Origin: Alphaproteobacteria bacterium UBA1254
GTDB lineage: Bacteria > Pseudomonadota > Alphaproteobacteria > RF32 > CAG-239
Reading direction: 5' to 3'
Length of the DNA stretch: 12,249 nucleotides
Assembly (NCBI GenBank): GCA_002308495.1
Contig: DBVW01000012.1
Coordinates: forward strand, 24,263 to 36,511
The notes under the pieces: model-generated
What the model was told of the DNA's origin: nothing
The model's input: the letters and a program-made list of their open reading frames with translations, nothing else
The model's database searches: none
Shown: positions 5,966 to 12,249 of the stretch, in pieces
Numbering within the stretch: the first letter of the stretch is position 1
Layout of the letters: each line of letters starts with the position of its first letter
Translations under genes and position numbers: made by a program

Positions 5966-6664
5966 ATGTATAGCGAGAAGTTTTTGAAGTTTATCGAAAT
6001 GTGGGAAAAAGATTTTGCCATATCCCGCACGATTGATGAAAAAGTTTGCATCGATCGTGACGGAAACCCTATCCCGTGGTACACTTATCCCGCCATTGAA
6101 TATTTATCGCAATTTGATTACTCAAATAAAAAAGTATTTGAATTCGGTGTCGGAAACTCTTCTCTTTTTTGGGCGGAGCGTGCTCAAAAAGTTATCTCGA
6201 TTGAAGATAACATCAAATGGTTTGAAAAGTGGCAGAAAGAATTAAAGCACAAAAATCTGACTGTTTTATGGCGTGATGAAGGCGAAATTTACGAAAATGC
6301 CATTTTGGAAAAGCGTGAAAAACAAGATGTTATCATTATTGACGGCAAGCGCCGTTATCAATGCGCCGAAACAGCCTTAAAACGTTTAAAAAAAGGTGGT
6401 ATGATTATTTTAGATGACTCTGATCGCATCAACACCAGTGAAGAATATAAAAAGGCTGTTGCAATTTTAAAAAGTGCCAACCTGTTGCAGGTTGATTTTT
6501 ACGGCTTTTGCCCGATGAACAACTACACCAAAACAACTTCCGTTTTCTTTGACAGAACCTTTAACTTCAAATCAAAATTTGATGTTCAGCCGATTAGCGG
6601 GCTCGGCAATCTTTGGTCAATGAGCCGAAAAAAACGCAAAGAAAGATATAACGAGCAAAAATAA
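5966..6664 (+). CDS. Class I SAM-dependent methyltransferase-like protein
   Basis: This 232-residue protein appears to have a Rossmann-type methyltransferase core. Motif I is FEFGVGNSSLFWA (58-70), resembling the SAM-binding glycine loop. The acidic end of strand 2 is SIEDN (78-82), which usually contacts the ribose. Strand 4 is DVIIIDGKRRYQCA (121-134), and GGMIILDDSDR (144-154) corresponds to strand 5. The N-terminal 50 residues hold PWYTYPAIEYL, seen in small methyltransferases that act on peripheral substrates, and the C-terminus is basic (SRKKRKERY). The substrate cannot be inferred. It is transcribed divergently from the DUF378 gene. Its stop lies only three bases from the convergent elbB stop, with no hairpin between them. 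Fold assignment is fairly confident; enzymatic activity is inferred. Confidence 0.72.
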   Translation: MYSEKFLKFIEMWEKDFAISRTIDEKVCIDRDGNPIPWYTYPAIEYLSQFDYSNKKVFEFGVGNSSLFWAERAQKVISIEDNIKWFEKWQKELKHKNLTVLWRDEGEIYENAILEKREKQDVIIIDGKRRYQCAETALKRLKKGGMIILDDSDRINTSEEYKKAVAILKSANLLQVDFYGFCPMNNYTKTTSVFFDRTFNFKSKFDVQPISGLGNLWSMSRKKRKERYNEQK

Positions 6665-6667
6665 ATT

Positions 6668-7330
6668 TTATATCAGCTTAATCATCGCCTTAATCATATT
6701 GTCTGCGCCTTCGCAAACTTCTTTAATTGAGCTCGCCAACATATAAGCCGGCGTTGTTACAACTTTTCTTAATTCGTCGACGCAAACATCCGTTACTTCT
6801 TTGTTTTCATGGACTGCGCCCGTGCGTTCAATCGCCGCGGCAACACCTTTATCATTACCGATGGTGACATGCACACCTTTCTCGCCCAAAACTTTTGCGA
6901 TAACAACAGGCGCAATACACATTGCCCCGATGACAACACCGTTTTTGTTGCTCTCCAAAATCGCTTTTCGGATACTTGCATCAACATTGCAGCTCACTCC
7001 CGAAACACTGAAATCACACCAGTTGATTACCGCGCCTAAGCCTCCCGGAAAAACGATTGCATCATAATCTTGCGGTTTATAATCTTTCAGGTCTAAAATA
7101 TTGCCGCGTGCCAAACGAGCCGATTCGACTAAGACATTCCGCTCTTCATCAACTCTTTGCCCCGTTAAATGATTCACAACGGCAGCCTGTTTAATATTCG
7201 GAGCAAAGCATTGATAGGTCAGCCCTAAACAATCAATGGCGAGCATTGCGCACGTCGCTTCGTGTATTTCCGAACCGTCCGCCCTGCCGCATCCTGAGAG
7301 CACAATTGCAAATTTCGGATTTTTTTTCAT
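6668..7330 (-). CDS. elbB: ElbB-type glyoxalase, DJ-1/PfpI (class I amidotransferase-like) family
   Basis: This 220-residue protein closely follows Escherichia coli ElbB (YhbL), a DJ-1/PfpI-superfamily protein reported to have glyoxalase activity and genetically linked to isoprenoid production. Seen in order: LSGCGRADGSEIHEA (11-25), NHLTGQ, RNVLVESARLARG (64-76), the PGGLGA nucleophile-elbow region, the reactive Cys138 in GAMCIAP, VTIGND, and the near-invariant KVVTTPAYMLA (189-199). Length and motif order are normal. GAGGAG sits before ATG 7330. It is divergent from the M16 peptidase gene with a promoter of its own. No isoprenoid gene or mtgA, its neighbour in enterobacteria, is nearby. Identification is strong; the physiological substrate is uncertain. 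Confidence 0.93.
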   Translation of the reverse strand: MKKNPKFAIVLSGCGRADGSEIHEATCAMLAIDCLGLTYQCFAPNIKQAAVVNHLTGQRVDEERNVLVESARLARGNILDLKDYKPQDYDAIVFPGGLGAVINWCDFSVSGVSCNVDASIRKAILESNKNGVVIGAMCIAPVVIAKVLGEKGVHVTIGNDKGVAAAIERTGAVHENKEVTDVCVDELRKVVTTPAYMLASSIKEVCEGADNMIKAMIKLI

Positions 7331-7363
7331 GTTTATAATCTCCTCTTTAGCTTTTAATTTTGG

Positions 7364-7391
7364 TTGATTTATCTTATATCAGCGATATAAT
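7364..7391 (+). promoter_or_regulatory. Promoter for the M16 peptidase gene
   Basis: TTGATT (7364-7369), a 16-base spacer and a perfect TATAAT (7386-7391). The -10 overlaps the right arm of the palindrome at 7374-7390. Predicted start is near 7398. Confidence 0.65.
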
Positions 7392-7399
7392 GCTGTCAA
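7371..7399 (-). promoter_or_regulatory. Promoter for elbB
   Basis: On the minus strand a consensus TTGACA (7399-7394), a 17-base spacer and TAAGAT (7376-7371; 4 of 6). It physically overlaps the promoter on the other strand, so the two polymerases would compete. Confidence 0.55.
7374..7390. promoter_or_regulatory. Perfect palindrome over both divergent promoters
   Basis: TTATATC-AGC-GATATAA is a perfect 7-bp inverted repeat with a 3-base centre. It covers the -10 of the M16 promoter and fills the spacer and part of the -10 of the elbB promoter. This is a typical operator position, but no regulator can be named. Confidence 0.5.
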
Positions 7400-7404
7400 T
7401 TGAC
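7395..7404. promoter_or_regulatory. Second palindrome in the elbB/M16 intergenic region
   Basis: GTCAATTGAC is a perfect 10-base palindrome. It overlaps the elbB -35 and the predicted transcription start of the M16 gene. A regulatory role is inference. Confidence 0.35.
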
Positions 7405-7424
7405 TTTTTAAATAGGACCATAAA

Positions 7425-8687
7425 ATGAAATATCAAAAAACAGTTTTAAAAAACGGACTTCAAATCATTACAAGTGCCCGCCCCGAAATTGAAACCGTTT
7501 CGCTCGGCATATGGGTCAACACGGGCTCTGCGTATGAAACTTCTGATCAGAACGGCATTTCCCATTTTATTGAACACATGGTCTTTAAAGGCACGCAAAA
7601 GCGCAACACGCTTCAAATTTCGGAAGATATCGAAAATGTGGGCGGTCAAACAAATGCTTATACTTCTCGCGAATTTACGGCTTTTTATGCCAAAATGCTC
7701 AAAAAAGATATTGAGCTTGCCATTGACGTTATCGCCGATTTTATTGTTGCACCGACCTTTGATGCCGCTGAAATGGCTAAAGAAAAAGAAGTTGTTATTC
7801 AAGAAATTAAACAAGGTATTGACACTCCTGATGATGCCGTTTTTGATTATTTTCAAGAAGATGCCTTTAAAAATCTGCCTCTCGGACGCACAATTTTGGG
7901 TCCTGAAAGCAATATCAAAAAATTTAATGCCGATGCCTTGCGCCGATATATGAAATCTCACTACGGGGCCGATAATATGGTTGTGGTCGCCGTCGGCAAT
8001 TTGGATCATGACATATTCGTTAAAATGGTTGAAGAACGTTTGGGAAACTATCAAAACAAAGCCTCTTTCTCAATTGAACCGCAAGAATATGTCGGCGGTT
8101 TCACCTACCAAAAACGAGATATTGAGCAAATTCATCTTTTGCTCGGATTTAAGGGCGTTAACTATAAAAGTCAAATGTATTACCCCGTTTCCGTTTTTTC
8201 GACGATTTTCGGCGGCGGTATGTCCTCCCGCCTGTTTCAAGAAATAAGAGAAAAACGCGGACTTGTTTACACCGTATACAGTTTCACAAATTCACACACT
8301 TTAGGCGGCCTTTTCGGTATTTATGCGGGAACAACCGCCGAAGAACTCAATCAGCTTATTCCCGTTGCGGCAGATGAAATCAAAAAAATCTGTCAGGAAA
8401 AAGTGACGGATAAGGAACTGGATCGTGCCAAAACCCAGCTCAAAGCGAGCATGCTTATGGCTCTTGAAAGCTCTTCATCAACGGCAGAGGTTATCGCAAG
8501 ACAAACCTTAATACATCAGCGAATTATTGATACGGACGAAGTGATTGCCAGAGTTGATGCCGTTTCCAAAGAAGATATTCAAAAAGCGGCGCAAATGCTT
8601 TTTACTTCGAATCCGACTTATACCTTACTCGGCAATGTGAACCAATATCCGTCGTATGAAGATTTAAAGAAAACTCTTAAATTTTAA
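7425..8687 (+). CDS. M16-family zinc metallopeptidase (mitochondrial processing peptidase beta-like)
   Basis: This 420-residue protein is of peptidase family M16B, related to mitochondrial processing peptidase and the Rickettsia and Bacillus YmxG/MlpA proteins. The inverted zinc motif HFIEH gives His47, Glu50 (catalytic base) and His51; the third ligand is Glu127 in KEVVIQEIKQG. The N-terminal domain also has GIWVNTGSAYE and NVGGQTNAYTSREFTAFYA. The C-terminal half has FGGGMSSRLFQEIREKRGLVYTVYSF, a segment found in active beta-type subunits. It is a complete active-type protein of normal length without a signal peptide, so it probably acts in the cytoplasm on peptides or short precursors. No catalytically dead M16 partner is adjacent. 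An AGGA ribosome site precedes the ATG. It begins a co-directional run of four genes, though the 55-base gap after it may allow a separate transcript. Identification is strong; substrates are unknown. Confidence 0.94.
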   Translation: MKYQKTVLKNGLQIITSARPEIETVSLGIWVNTGSAYETSDQNGISHFIEHMVFKGTQKRNTLQISEDIENVGGQTNAYTSREFTAFYAKMLKKDIELAIDVIADFIVAPTFDAAEMAKEKEVVIQEIKQGIDTPDDAVFDYFQEDAFKNLPLGRTILGPESNIKKFNADALRRYMKSHYGADNMVVVAVGNLDHDIFVKMVEERLGNYQNKASFSIEPQEYVGGFTYQKRDIEQIHLLLGFKGVNYKSQMYYPVSVFSTIFGGGMSSRLFQEIREKRGLVYTVYSFTNSHTLGGLFGIYAGTTAEELNQLIPVAADEIKKICQEKVTDKELDRAKTQLKASMLMALESSSSTAEVIARQTLIHQRIIDTDEVIARVDAVSKEDIQKAAQMLFTSNPTYTLLGNVNQYPSYEDLKKTLKF

Positions 8688-8742
8688 GTCTTTATTATCA
8701 AAATTGTATTATCATGGTGCATATTGAAGAAAGGAAAACGAT

Positions 8743-9807
8743 ATGTCACGCGCTGAAGATATTTTTCAAAAACTTATTTATTTCGGTGAAGATGCTTTAG
8801 ATGAGTTTATTTTAAACATGCAATCCGAAGAACTTTTTTTGGATTTCAAACAAGCCGTTTCGACCGGAAAAAATAACAACACGCTTCATAAAGATGACCG
8901 AAAGAACCTCGCTAAAGCCATTTCGGGTTTCGGCAATTCCGAGGGCGGCGTTATCGTTTGGGGTGTTGTTTGCTCCCGCGATCAGGAAATCGGTGATGTT
9001 GCCAAAGCCAAAGTCAAAGTCAAAAATGTGCATCGTTTTTTGAGTTGGCTTGAAAATGCCATTTCCGGCTGCACCATTCCGAGCCACAACACTGTGCGCA
9101 ATCATATTATCAGCGCCGATAAAAACGGGGACGGCTACGTTGCAACTTATATTCCGAAGTCAGAAATTACACCTTTAATGACAACTGTCGGTTCAACGAT
9201 TTATATTCGTTCCGGCTCAAACAACGTGCCGGCGCCTTATGCTGTTATCGCCGGTATGTTCGGTAAACGCCCGCAGCCGAATATTGAACTTTTACTTGAA
9301 GATAAAACTTTAGAAATTCTCGACAATGCGGATGAAGATATTCTTTATCCCAAAACGATAGACAATCCGCCTGAAAAATATGTTAAAATCAGCTTTTCGG
9401 TTATTGCCGACAACCAAAGCAATGCCATTGCCAAAGAACTTTATTTTTCGTGTTCGACGGAAGATACGGGAAGCGAATATAACAAAGTTCGGTTTTTAAA
9501 TTATAACCAAATGGATTCTTTGAGTTCTATTTCCGGTCACTTTAATTTAATGACAAAACCCGAAATGCGTTTGCCTCCTCGCGGCAAGCTCAAGTTTACA
9601 AACATGCAAATCATTTTATCTCCGTTTGCCGAAACTGATTTTTGCATCAACGGGGTTATCGGTGCCGAAAACGCCACACCGAAAGATTTCCGTATTTTTA
9701 TGACGAAAAACCAGCTCCGTTCTTTTGTAGCTAAGGTTTTAAAAAATGAAGACGAGAAAGAAGCCTTGCTTTCCGAATTTTTCACCGAATTTTTAAGGAA
9801 TGCCTGA
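8743..9807 (+). CDS. AlbA_2 (Schlafen-like) domain protein with unknown C-terminal domain
   Basis: This 354-residue protein has an N-terminal AlbA_2/Schlafen-type domain (about 25-172). Family hallmarks are SEELFLDFKQA (28-38), the counterpart of the usual ExxxLEFK, then LAKAISGFGNSEGGVIVWGV (56-75) and YIRSGSNNVPAP (154-165). MFGKRPQPN (172-180) leads into a C-terminal part (about 180-354) that looks beta-rich (KISFSVIADN, LYFSCSTE, KLKFTNMQIIL) and ends in a charged helix. AlbA_2 domains occur in many bacterial proteins often labelled ATP-binding or transcriptional regulators; in vertebrate Schlafens the fold is a tRNA/rRNA-cleaving nuclease. Asp replaces the first Glu of the common LEFK motif. 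AAAGGA precedes ATG 8743. Its TGA overlaps the rnhA ATG by one base, so the two are probably translationally coupled. Nuclease, DNA-binding or regulatory roles are all possible; none can be chosen from sequence alone. Confidence 0.85.
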   Translation: MSRAEDIFQKLIYFGEDALDEFILNMQSEELFLDFKQAVSTGKNNNTLHKDDRKNLAKAISGFGNSEGGVIVWGVVCSRDQEIGDVAKAKVKVKNVHRFLSWLENAISGCTIPSHNTVRNHIISADKNGDGYVATYIPKSEITPLMTTVGSTIYIRSGSNNVPAPYAVIAGMFGKRPQPNIELLLEDKTLEILDNADEDILYPKTIDNPPEKYVKISFSVIADNQSNAIAKELYFSCSTEDTGSEYNKVRFLNYNQMDSLSSISGHFNLMTKPEMRLPPRGKLKFTNMQIILSPFAETDFCINGVIGAENATPKDFRIFMTKNQLRSFVAKVLKNEDEKEALLSEFFTEFLRNA

Positions 9808-10265
9808 TGATGTCTCCCCGCGTTGAAATATTCACAGACGGTGCTTGTTCCGGCAATCCGGGGATTGGCGGCTGGGGGGTGATTCTTCGTTACAAAGACA
9901 AAGAAAAGGAGCTTTCCGGCGGTGAGCTTCACACAACCAATAACCGTATGGAACTCACGGCTGTCATTGAGGCCTTAAAAGCCCTTAAAACAAAATGCAA
10001 CATCACGCTTTATACGGATAGCAAATACGTGATGAGCGGCATCACCGAATGGCTCGAAAATTGGAAGAAAAACGGCTGGAAAACATCAAACAAAAAAGGT
10101 AATGTGAAAAACATTGACTTATGGCAGGCCTTAGACGAACTCACCCAAAACCACGAAATCCGCTGGGTATGGGTTAAAGGCCATGCCGGACACGCTGAAA
10201 ACGAGCGGGTTGATGCTTTGGCAAGGGGTGAGGTTCAAAAGCTAAAACCGGACATTAAAGTTTAA
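9807..10265 (+). CDS. rnhA: Ribonuclease HI
   Basis: This 152-residue enzyme cleaves the RNA strand of RNA-DNA hybrids, removing R-loops and primer remnants. The catalytic carboxylates are Asp11 (IFTDGACSGNPG), Glu49 (NNRMELTAV), Asp71 (YTDSKYV) and Asp136 (NERVDALA), with the flexible His126 loop GHAGHAENE. The basic handle (WKKNGWKTSNKKG) that grips hybrids is present. Two tandem ATG codons start the gene (9807 and 9810). The first overlaps the preceding TGA by one base and lies eight bases from the GG of AAGGA, so it is preferred. Tight overlap with the AlbA_2 gene implies coupled translation. In several alphaproteobacteria rnhA instead sits beside thrB and ispH, so this neighbourhood is different. 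Identification is very secure. Confidence 0.97.
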   Translation: MMSPRVEIFTDGACSGNPGIGGWGVILRYKDKEKELSGGELHTTNNRMELTAVIEALKALKTKCNITLYTDSKYVMSGITEWLENWKKNGWKTSNKKGNVKNIDLWQALDELTQNHEIRWVWVKGHAGHAENERVDALARGEVQKLKPDIKV

Positions 10266-10296
10266 CATACAATTTTCTTAAAGTGAGCGCAAACAA

Positions 10297-10920
10297 ATGT
10301 CATATTGCAACTGGGAAAACACATCGCCTTTAAACATAAAATATCATGATGAAGAGTGGGGTGTTCCAATTCATGATGATATGCATCAGTTCGAATATTT
10401 AAGCATGGAAGTTTTGCAATGCGGTCTCAATTGGAACATGATTATTAACAAACGCAACATATTGCGAGCCTGTTTTGATGGTTTTGATTATCAAAAAATT
10501 GCGCGTTATACCGACAAAGATATCAAGCGCATTATGCAAACGGAAAGCATGATTAAAAGCCAAAAAAAAATTGAAGCCATCATCAACAACGCACGCTGTT
10601 TTTTGAAAATAAGACAAATTTTCGGTTCGTTTGATTCATATCTCTGGAGCTATTCAAAAGGTAAAACCATCTTATATCACAAACACGCACAAGGCCATAT
10701 TCCGGTTTCAAACGATTTGTCCGAAAAAATCAGCAAAGATTTAAAAAAGCACGGATTTAAGTTTTTGGGGCCGGTTACAATTTATTCTCACCTGCAAGCA
10801 TGCGGCATCATTAATGATCACGACCAAAATTGCCCGCGCTACACATACATCAACACGCGTTTTCCAACCGTTAAAAAATGTTGCAAAGAAGAATCCGGCG
10901 TGCACCATTATAACCCATAA
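10297..10920 (+). CDS. tag: DNA-3-methyladenine glycosylase I
   Basis: This 207-residue base-excision repair glycosylase removes 3-methyladenine from alkylated DNA. Residue numbering matches the E. coli enzyme exactly at the key sites: zinc ligands Cys4, His17, His175 and Cys179 (CNW...YHDEEWGVP and NDHDQNC), and the base-pocket residues Glu38 and Trp46 in MEVLQCGLNW. KHGFKFLGPVTIYSHLQACG (151-170) is the classic HhH-superfamily end. It carries Cys42 where E. coli has Ala, a variant also common in Firmicutes and Bacteroidetes homologues as I recall. The C-terminal tail (KKCCKEESGVHHYNP) is longer than in E. coli. It follows rnhA by 31 bases with only a weak ribosome site (GTGAG). It probably shares the transcript; no ada or alkB is nearby. 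Identification is secure. Confidence 0.95.
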   Translation: MSYCNWENTSPLNIKYHDEEWGVPIHDDMHQFEYLSMEVLQCGLNWNMIINKRNILRACFDGFDYQKIARYTDKDIKRIMQTESMIKSQKKIEAIINNARCFLKIRQIFGSFDSYLWSYSKGKTILYHKHAQGHIPVSNDLSEKISKDLKKHGFKFLGPVTIYSHLQACGIINDHDQNCPRYTYINTRFPTVKKCCKEESGVHHYNP

Positions 10921-10954
10921 AAACAAAAAAACCGCACTCATCAAAAAGTGCGGC
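10920..10954 (-). terminator. Terminator after nagZ-tatA-like operon, possibly bidirectional
   Basis: CCGCACT (10932-10938), an 8-base loop and AGTGCGG (10947-10953) form a 7-bp GC-rich stem. On the minus strand it is followed by a T-rich run (complement of AAAACAAAAAAA), a proper intrinsic terminator 25 bases after the tatA-like stop. On the plus strand only CTTTC follows, so termination after tag is probably weaker. Confidence 0.85.
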
Positions 10955-10978
10955 TTTCATATCTTCAAAAAAACGTCA

Positions 10979-11173
10979 TTATTTTTCTTTGTTAGCTTTA
11001 TTTTCTTTGTTTTTCTTCACTTCGGCAATTTTTGCTTCGGCTTTTTCCTTGCCTTTTTTAGCGGCTTCTAACCCTTTATCGGCCAATTCTTTCAAATCAC
11101 CTTTCAAAGCGGGCAGCTTATGAGCCGAAAAAACCAACACCACAAAAACAATAACGAGTAACCAACCAAACAT
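10979..11173 (-). CDS. tatA: TatA/TatE-like small membrane protein
   Basis: This 64-residue protein has the layout of TatA, the pore-forming subunit of twin-arginine protein export: a short N-terminal membrane helix (about 3-16, FGWLLVIVFVVLVF), a hinge and KLPALKGDLKEL (19-30) starting an amphipathic helix, then a long Lys/Glu/Ala-rich cytoplasmic tail. The hinge reads FSAHKLP where most TatA proteins have FGxxKLP, so the conserved Gly is missing. It starts six bases after the nagZ stop, with AAGGA inside the end of nagZ, so the two genes form an operon. Alphaproteobacteria often have nagZ, scpA, scpB, tatA, tatB and tatC together, which supports the call. Here scpAB are absent between them and no tatB or tatC follows; a terminator does. 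A generic small membrane protein is the alternative. Confidence 0.62.
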   Translation of the reverse strand: MFGWLLVIVFVVLVFSAHKLPALKGDLKELADKGLEAAKKGKEKAEAKIAEVKKNKENKANKEK

Positions 11174-11179
11174 TTATTT

Positions 11180-12235
11180 TCATCCTTTCCTTAATTGAAA
11201 CAAAACTTCTGTTGCGTCATAACGAACCTGTTCTTCTTCAAACAGACTAAGCTCAGCATAATATGTTTGTTTTAAAAAATCAACATTTCTTTGCATATTG
11301 TGCGTTTTTAAAATTTTTCGAACGGTTTCGAACCGTTCCAAAGACAAATCTGTTAAATATCTTTCAGTTTGCGCAATTTCCATAAGGCCGTTCATATCGC
11401 CCATACAATAACATACGGCATCAACGCCTGCATCAAGCGAGGCGCATACTTTTTCATAAACACTTCCTTTCAAGGCTTTCATTTCCAAAGCATCTGAAAT
11501 CAAAAATCCCTGATAACCGATTGCCCCCCGAATAACTTTTTGAATCCCCTTCAAAGACATAGTTATCGGAAACTTTTCATCAATTTGAGGCATTAAAATA
11601 TGCGCCGTCATCGCGGCCGGACAATCTTTATTTAAAATAAACGGCATCAAATCGTTTTGAAAATCTTCTAAGTTGCAATGAATAATCGGCAATTCCAAAT
11701 GCGGATCAAGTGCGGCACGCCCATGCCCAGGAAGATGTTTCATGCACGGACAAACACCTTTCTTCACATAAGTCTGCCATAAAACGCGTCCAAACTTTGC
11801 CACTTCCTCGGGGTTATTTGAAAACGTGCGTGATTTTAAGGCCGCGGTCGTATTCTCATAATCCAAATCAAGCACCGGTGCAAAATTAAAATTCGCACCC
11901 ACCTCAAGCATATCTGCCGCAATTAACTTTGCATGTGCTTCCAAAATTCTTTTTTTGCCTATGTTTGCAAGCAATGTTTGCGATGCATATGCTCCAAACC
12001 CGGCATTTTGCAAGCGGTTTACTCTGCCACCCTCTTCATCTAAAGCAATTAAAACATCGTCTCGGCCAATTACTTCCTTAATGCTTTTGATTAAAGTCTT
12101 AGTTTGCGCTTTTGTTTTCAGGTTGCGTCCGAAAAGTGCAACCCCGAGCGGATTATTTTTCTCAAGAAAATATTTTTCTTCATCGGTTAAAATCTCGCCC
12201 GAAACAGAGAGTATGGCAGCTAAAATCGGTTTCAT
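11180..12235 (-). CDS. nagZ: Beta-N-acetylhexosaminidase, glycoside hydrolase family 3 (NagZ)
   Basis: This 351-residue cytoplasmic enzyme removes N-acetylglucosamine from anhydro-muropeptides and chitobiose during cell-wall recycling. Family GH3 hallmarks are all present: ALDEEGGRVNRL (64-75), FAPVLDLDY, KHLPGHG (166-172), the Asp177-Pro-His179 dyad of the mobile loop (DPHLELP) that serves as acid/base in NagZ, MTAHILMPQID and the nucleophile Asp248 in ISDALEMKAL. It lacks the C-terminal domain of two-domain GH3 enzymes, as expected for a short NagZ; a C-terminal extension of about 40 residues has no recognised motif. Pro between Asp and His replaces the common Ser. Its ATG overlaps the TGA of an upstream reading frame (ATGA), implying translational coupling, and the TatA-like gene follows. 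Identification is strong. Confidence 0.95.
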   Translation of the reverse strand: MKPILAAILSVSGEILTDEEKYFLEKNNPLGVALFGRNLKTKAQTKTLIKSIKEVIGRDDVLIALDEEGGRVNRLQNAGFGAYASQTLLANIGKKRILEAHAKLIAADMLEVGANFNFAPVLDLDYENTTAALKSRTFSNNPEEVAKFGRVLWQTYVKKGVCPCMKHLPGHGRAALDPHLELPIIHCNLEDFQNDLMPFILNKDCPAAMTAHILMPQIDEKFPITMSLKGIQKVIRGAIGYQGFLISDALEMKALKGSVYEKVCASLDAGVDAVCYCMGDMNGLMEIAQTERYLTDLSLERFETVRKILKTHNMQRNVDFLKQTYYAELSLFEEEQVRYDATEVLFQLRKG

Positions 12236-12249
12236 TTGTCTTTAACCAT
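12232..12249 (-). CDS. Possible 3' end of a gene upstream of nagZ
   Basis: On the minus strand a frame enters from the window end (Met-Val-Lys-Asp-Lys) and stops at TGA 12234-12232, overlapping the nagZ ATG as ATGA. Such four-base junctions are typical of operons. In alphaproteobacteria a SPOR-domain gene often precedes nagZ, but five codons are too few to identify anything. Confidence 0.35.
   Translation of the reverse strand: MVKDK

Noticed and set aside
7446..8054. 202-codon open frame on the minus strand opposite the M16 peptidase
   Set aside because: It overlaps the catalytic domain of a clearly real gene on the other strand and its product is an Ile/Phe/Asn-rich low-information sequence.
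10814..11071. Phe-rich plus-strand frame across the tag end and the terminator
   Set aside because: Its Phe-rich part is the antisense of the Lys-rich TatA-like tail, and it runs through a terminator hairpin.

Overview
The window is an AT-rich, densely packed bacterial chromosome segment with the standard code (TGA serves as a stop). It most likely comes from an alphaproteobacterium. That is inferred from a mitochondrial-processing-peptidase-like M16 protease, a VacJ/MlaA lipoprotein next to an MlaC-type protein (so a Gram-negative outer membrane), and a nagZ gene followed directly by a TatA-like gene, which recalls the alphaproteobacterial nagZ-scpA-scpB-tatA order. The low GC content and the PPDK suggest a host- or gut-associated, possibly anaerobic lineage, but this is only inference. 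No rRNA, tRNA, CRISPR array or insertion sequence was seen, and no gene-free gap exceeds about 205 bases.

Layout. Bases 1-1500 hold the C-terminal part of pyruvate phosphate dikinase, cut by the window edge, with a strong terminator. Bases 1558-2149 hold an unrecognised 171-residue orphan gene enclosed between two nearly identical 40-base terminator copies. A two-helix membrane protein with a bacterial PH domain follows (2298-2822). It converges on an mlaA-mlaC operon on the minus strand (2865-4259). A divergent intergenic region with promoters for both strands leads to a WbpE-like sugar aminotransferase (4464-5624). It is followed by a minus-strand DUF378-type small membrane protein, a plus-strand methyltransferase-like gene, and a minus-strand elbB.

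The second half starts with a compact divergent promoter region (7331-7424). Two perfect palindromes there overlap promoters for elbB and for the M16 peptidase. Downstream of the peptidase, and co-directional with it, are a Schlafen/AlbA_2-domain gene, rnhA (overlapping it by 1 nt) and tag, a group with a nucleic-acid theme. The window closes with a minus-strand nagZ-tatA-like operon. nagZ probably overlaps, through an ATGA junction, the end of another gene lying beyond the window.

Most genes are ordinary housekeeping or envelope functions. No clear new multi-gene system is visible. The parts that most deserve a second look are the orphan gene between duplicated terminators, the translationally coupled AlbA_2-rnhA pair, and the palindromic elbB/M16 divergent promoter.
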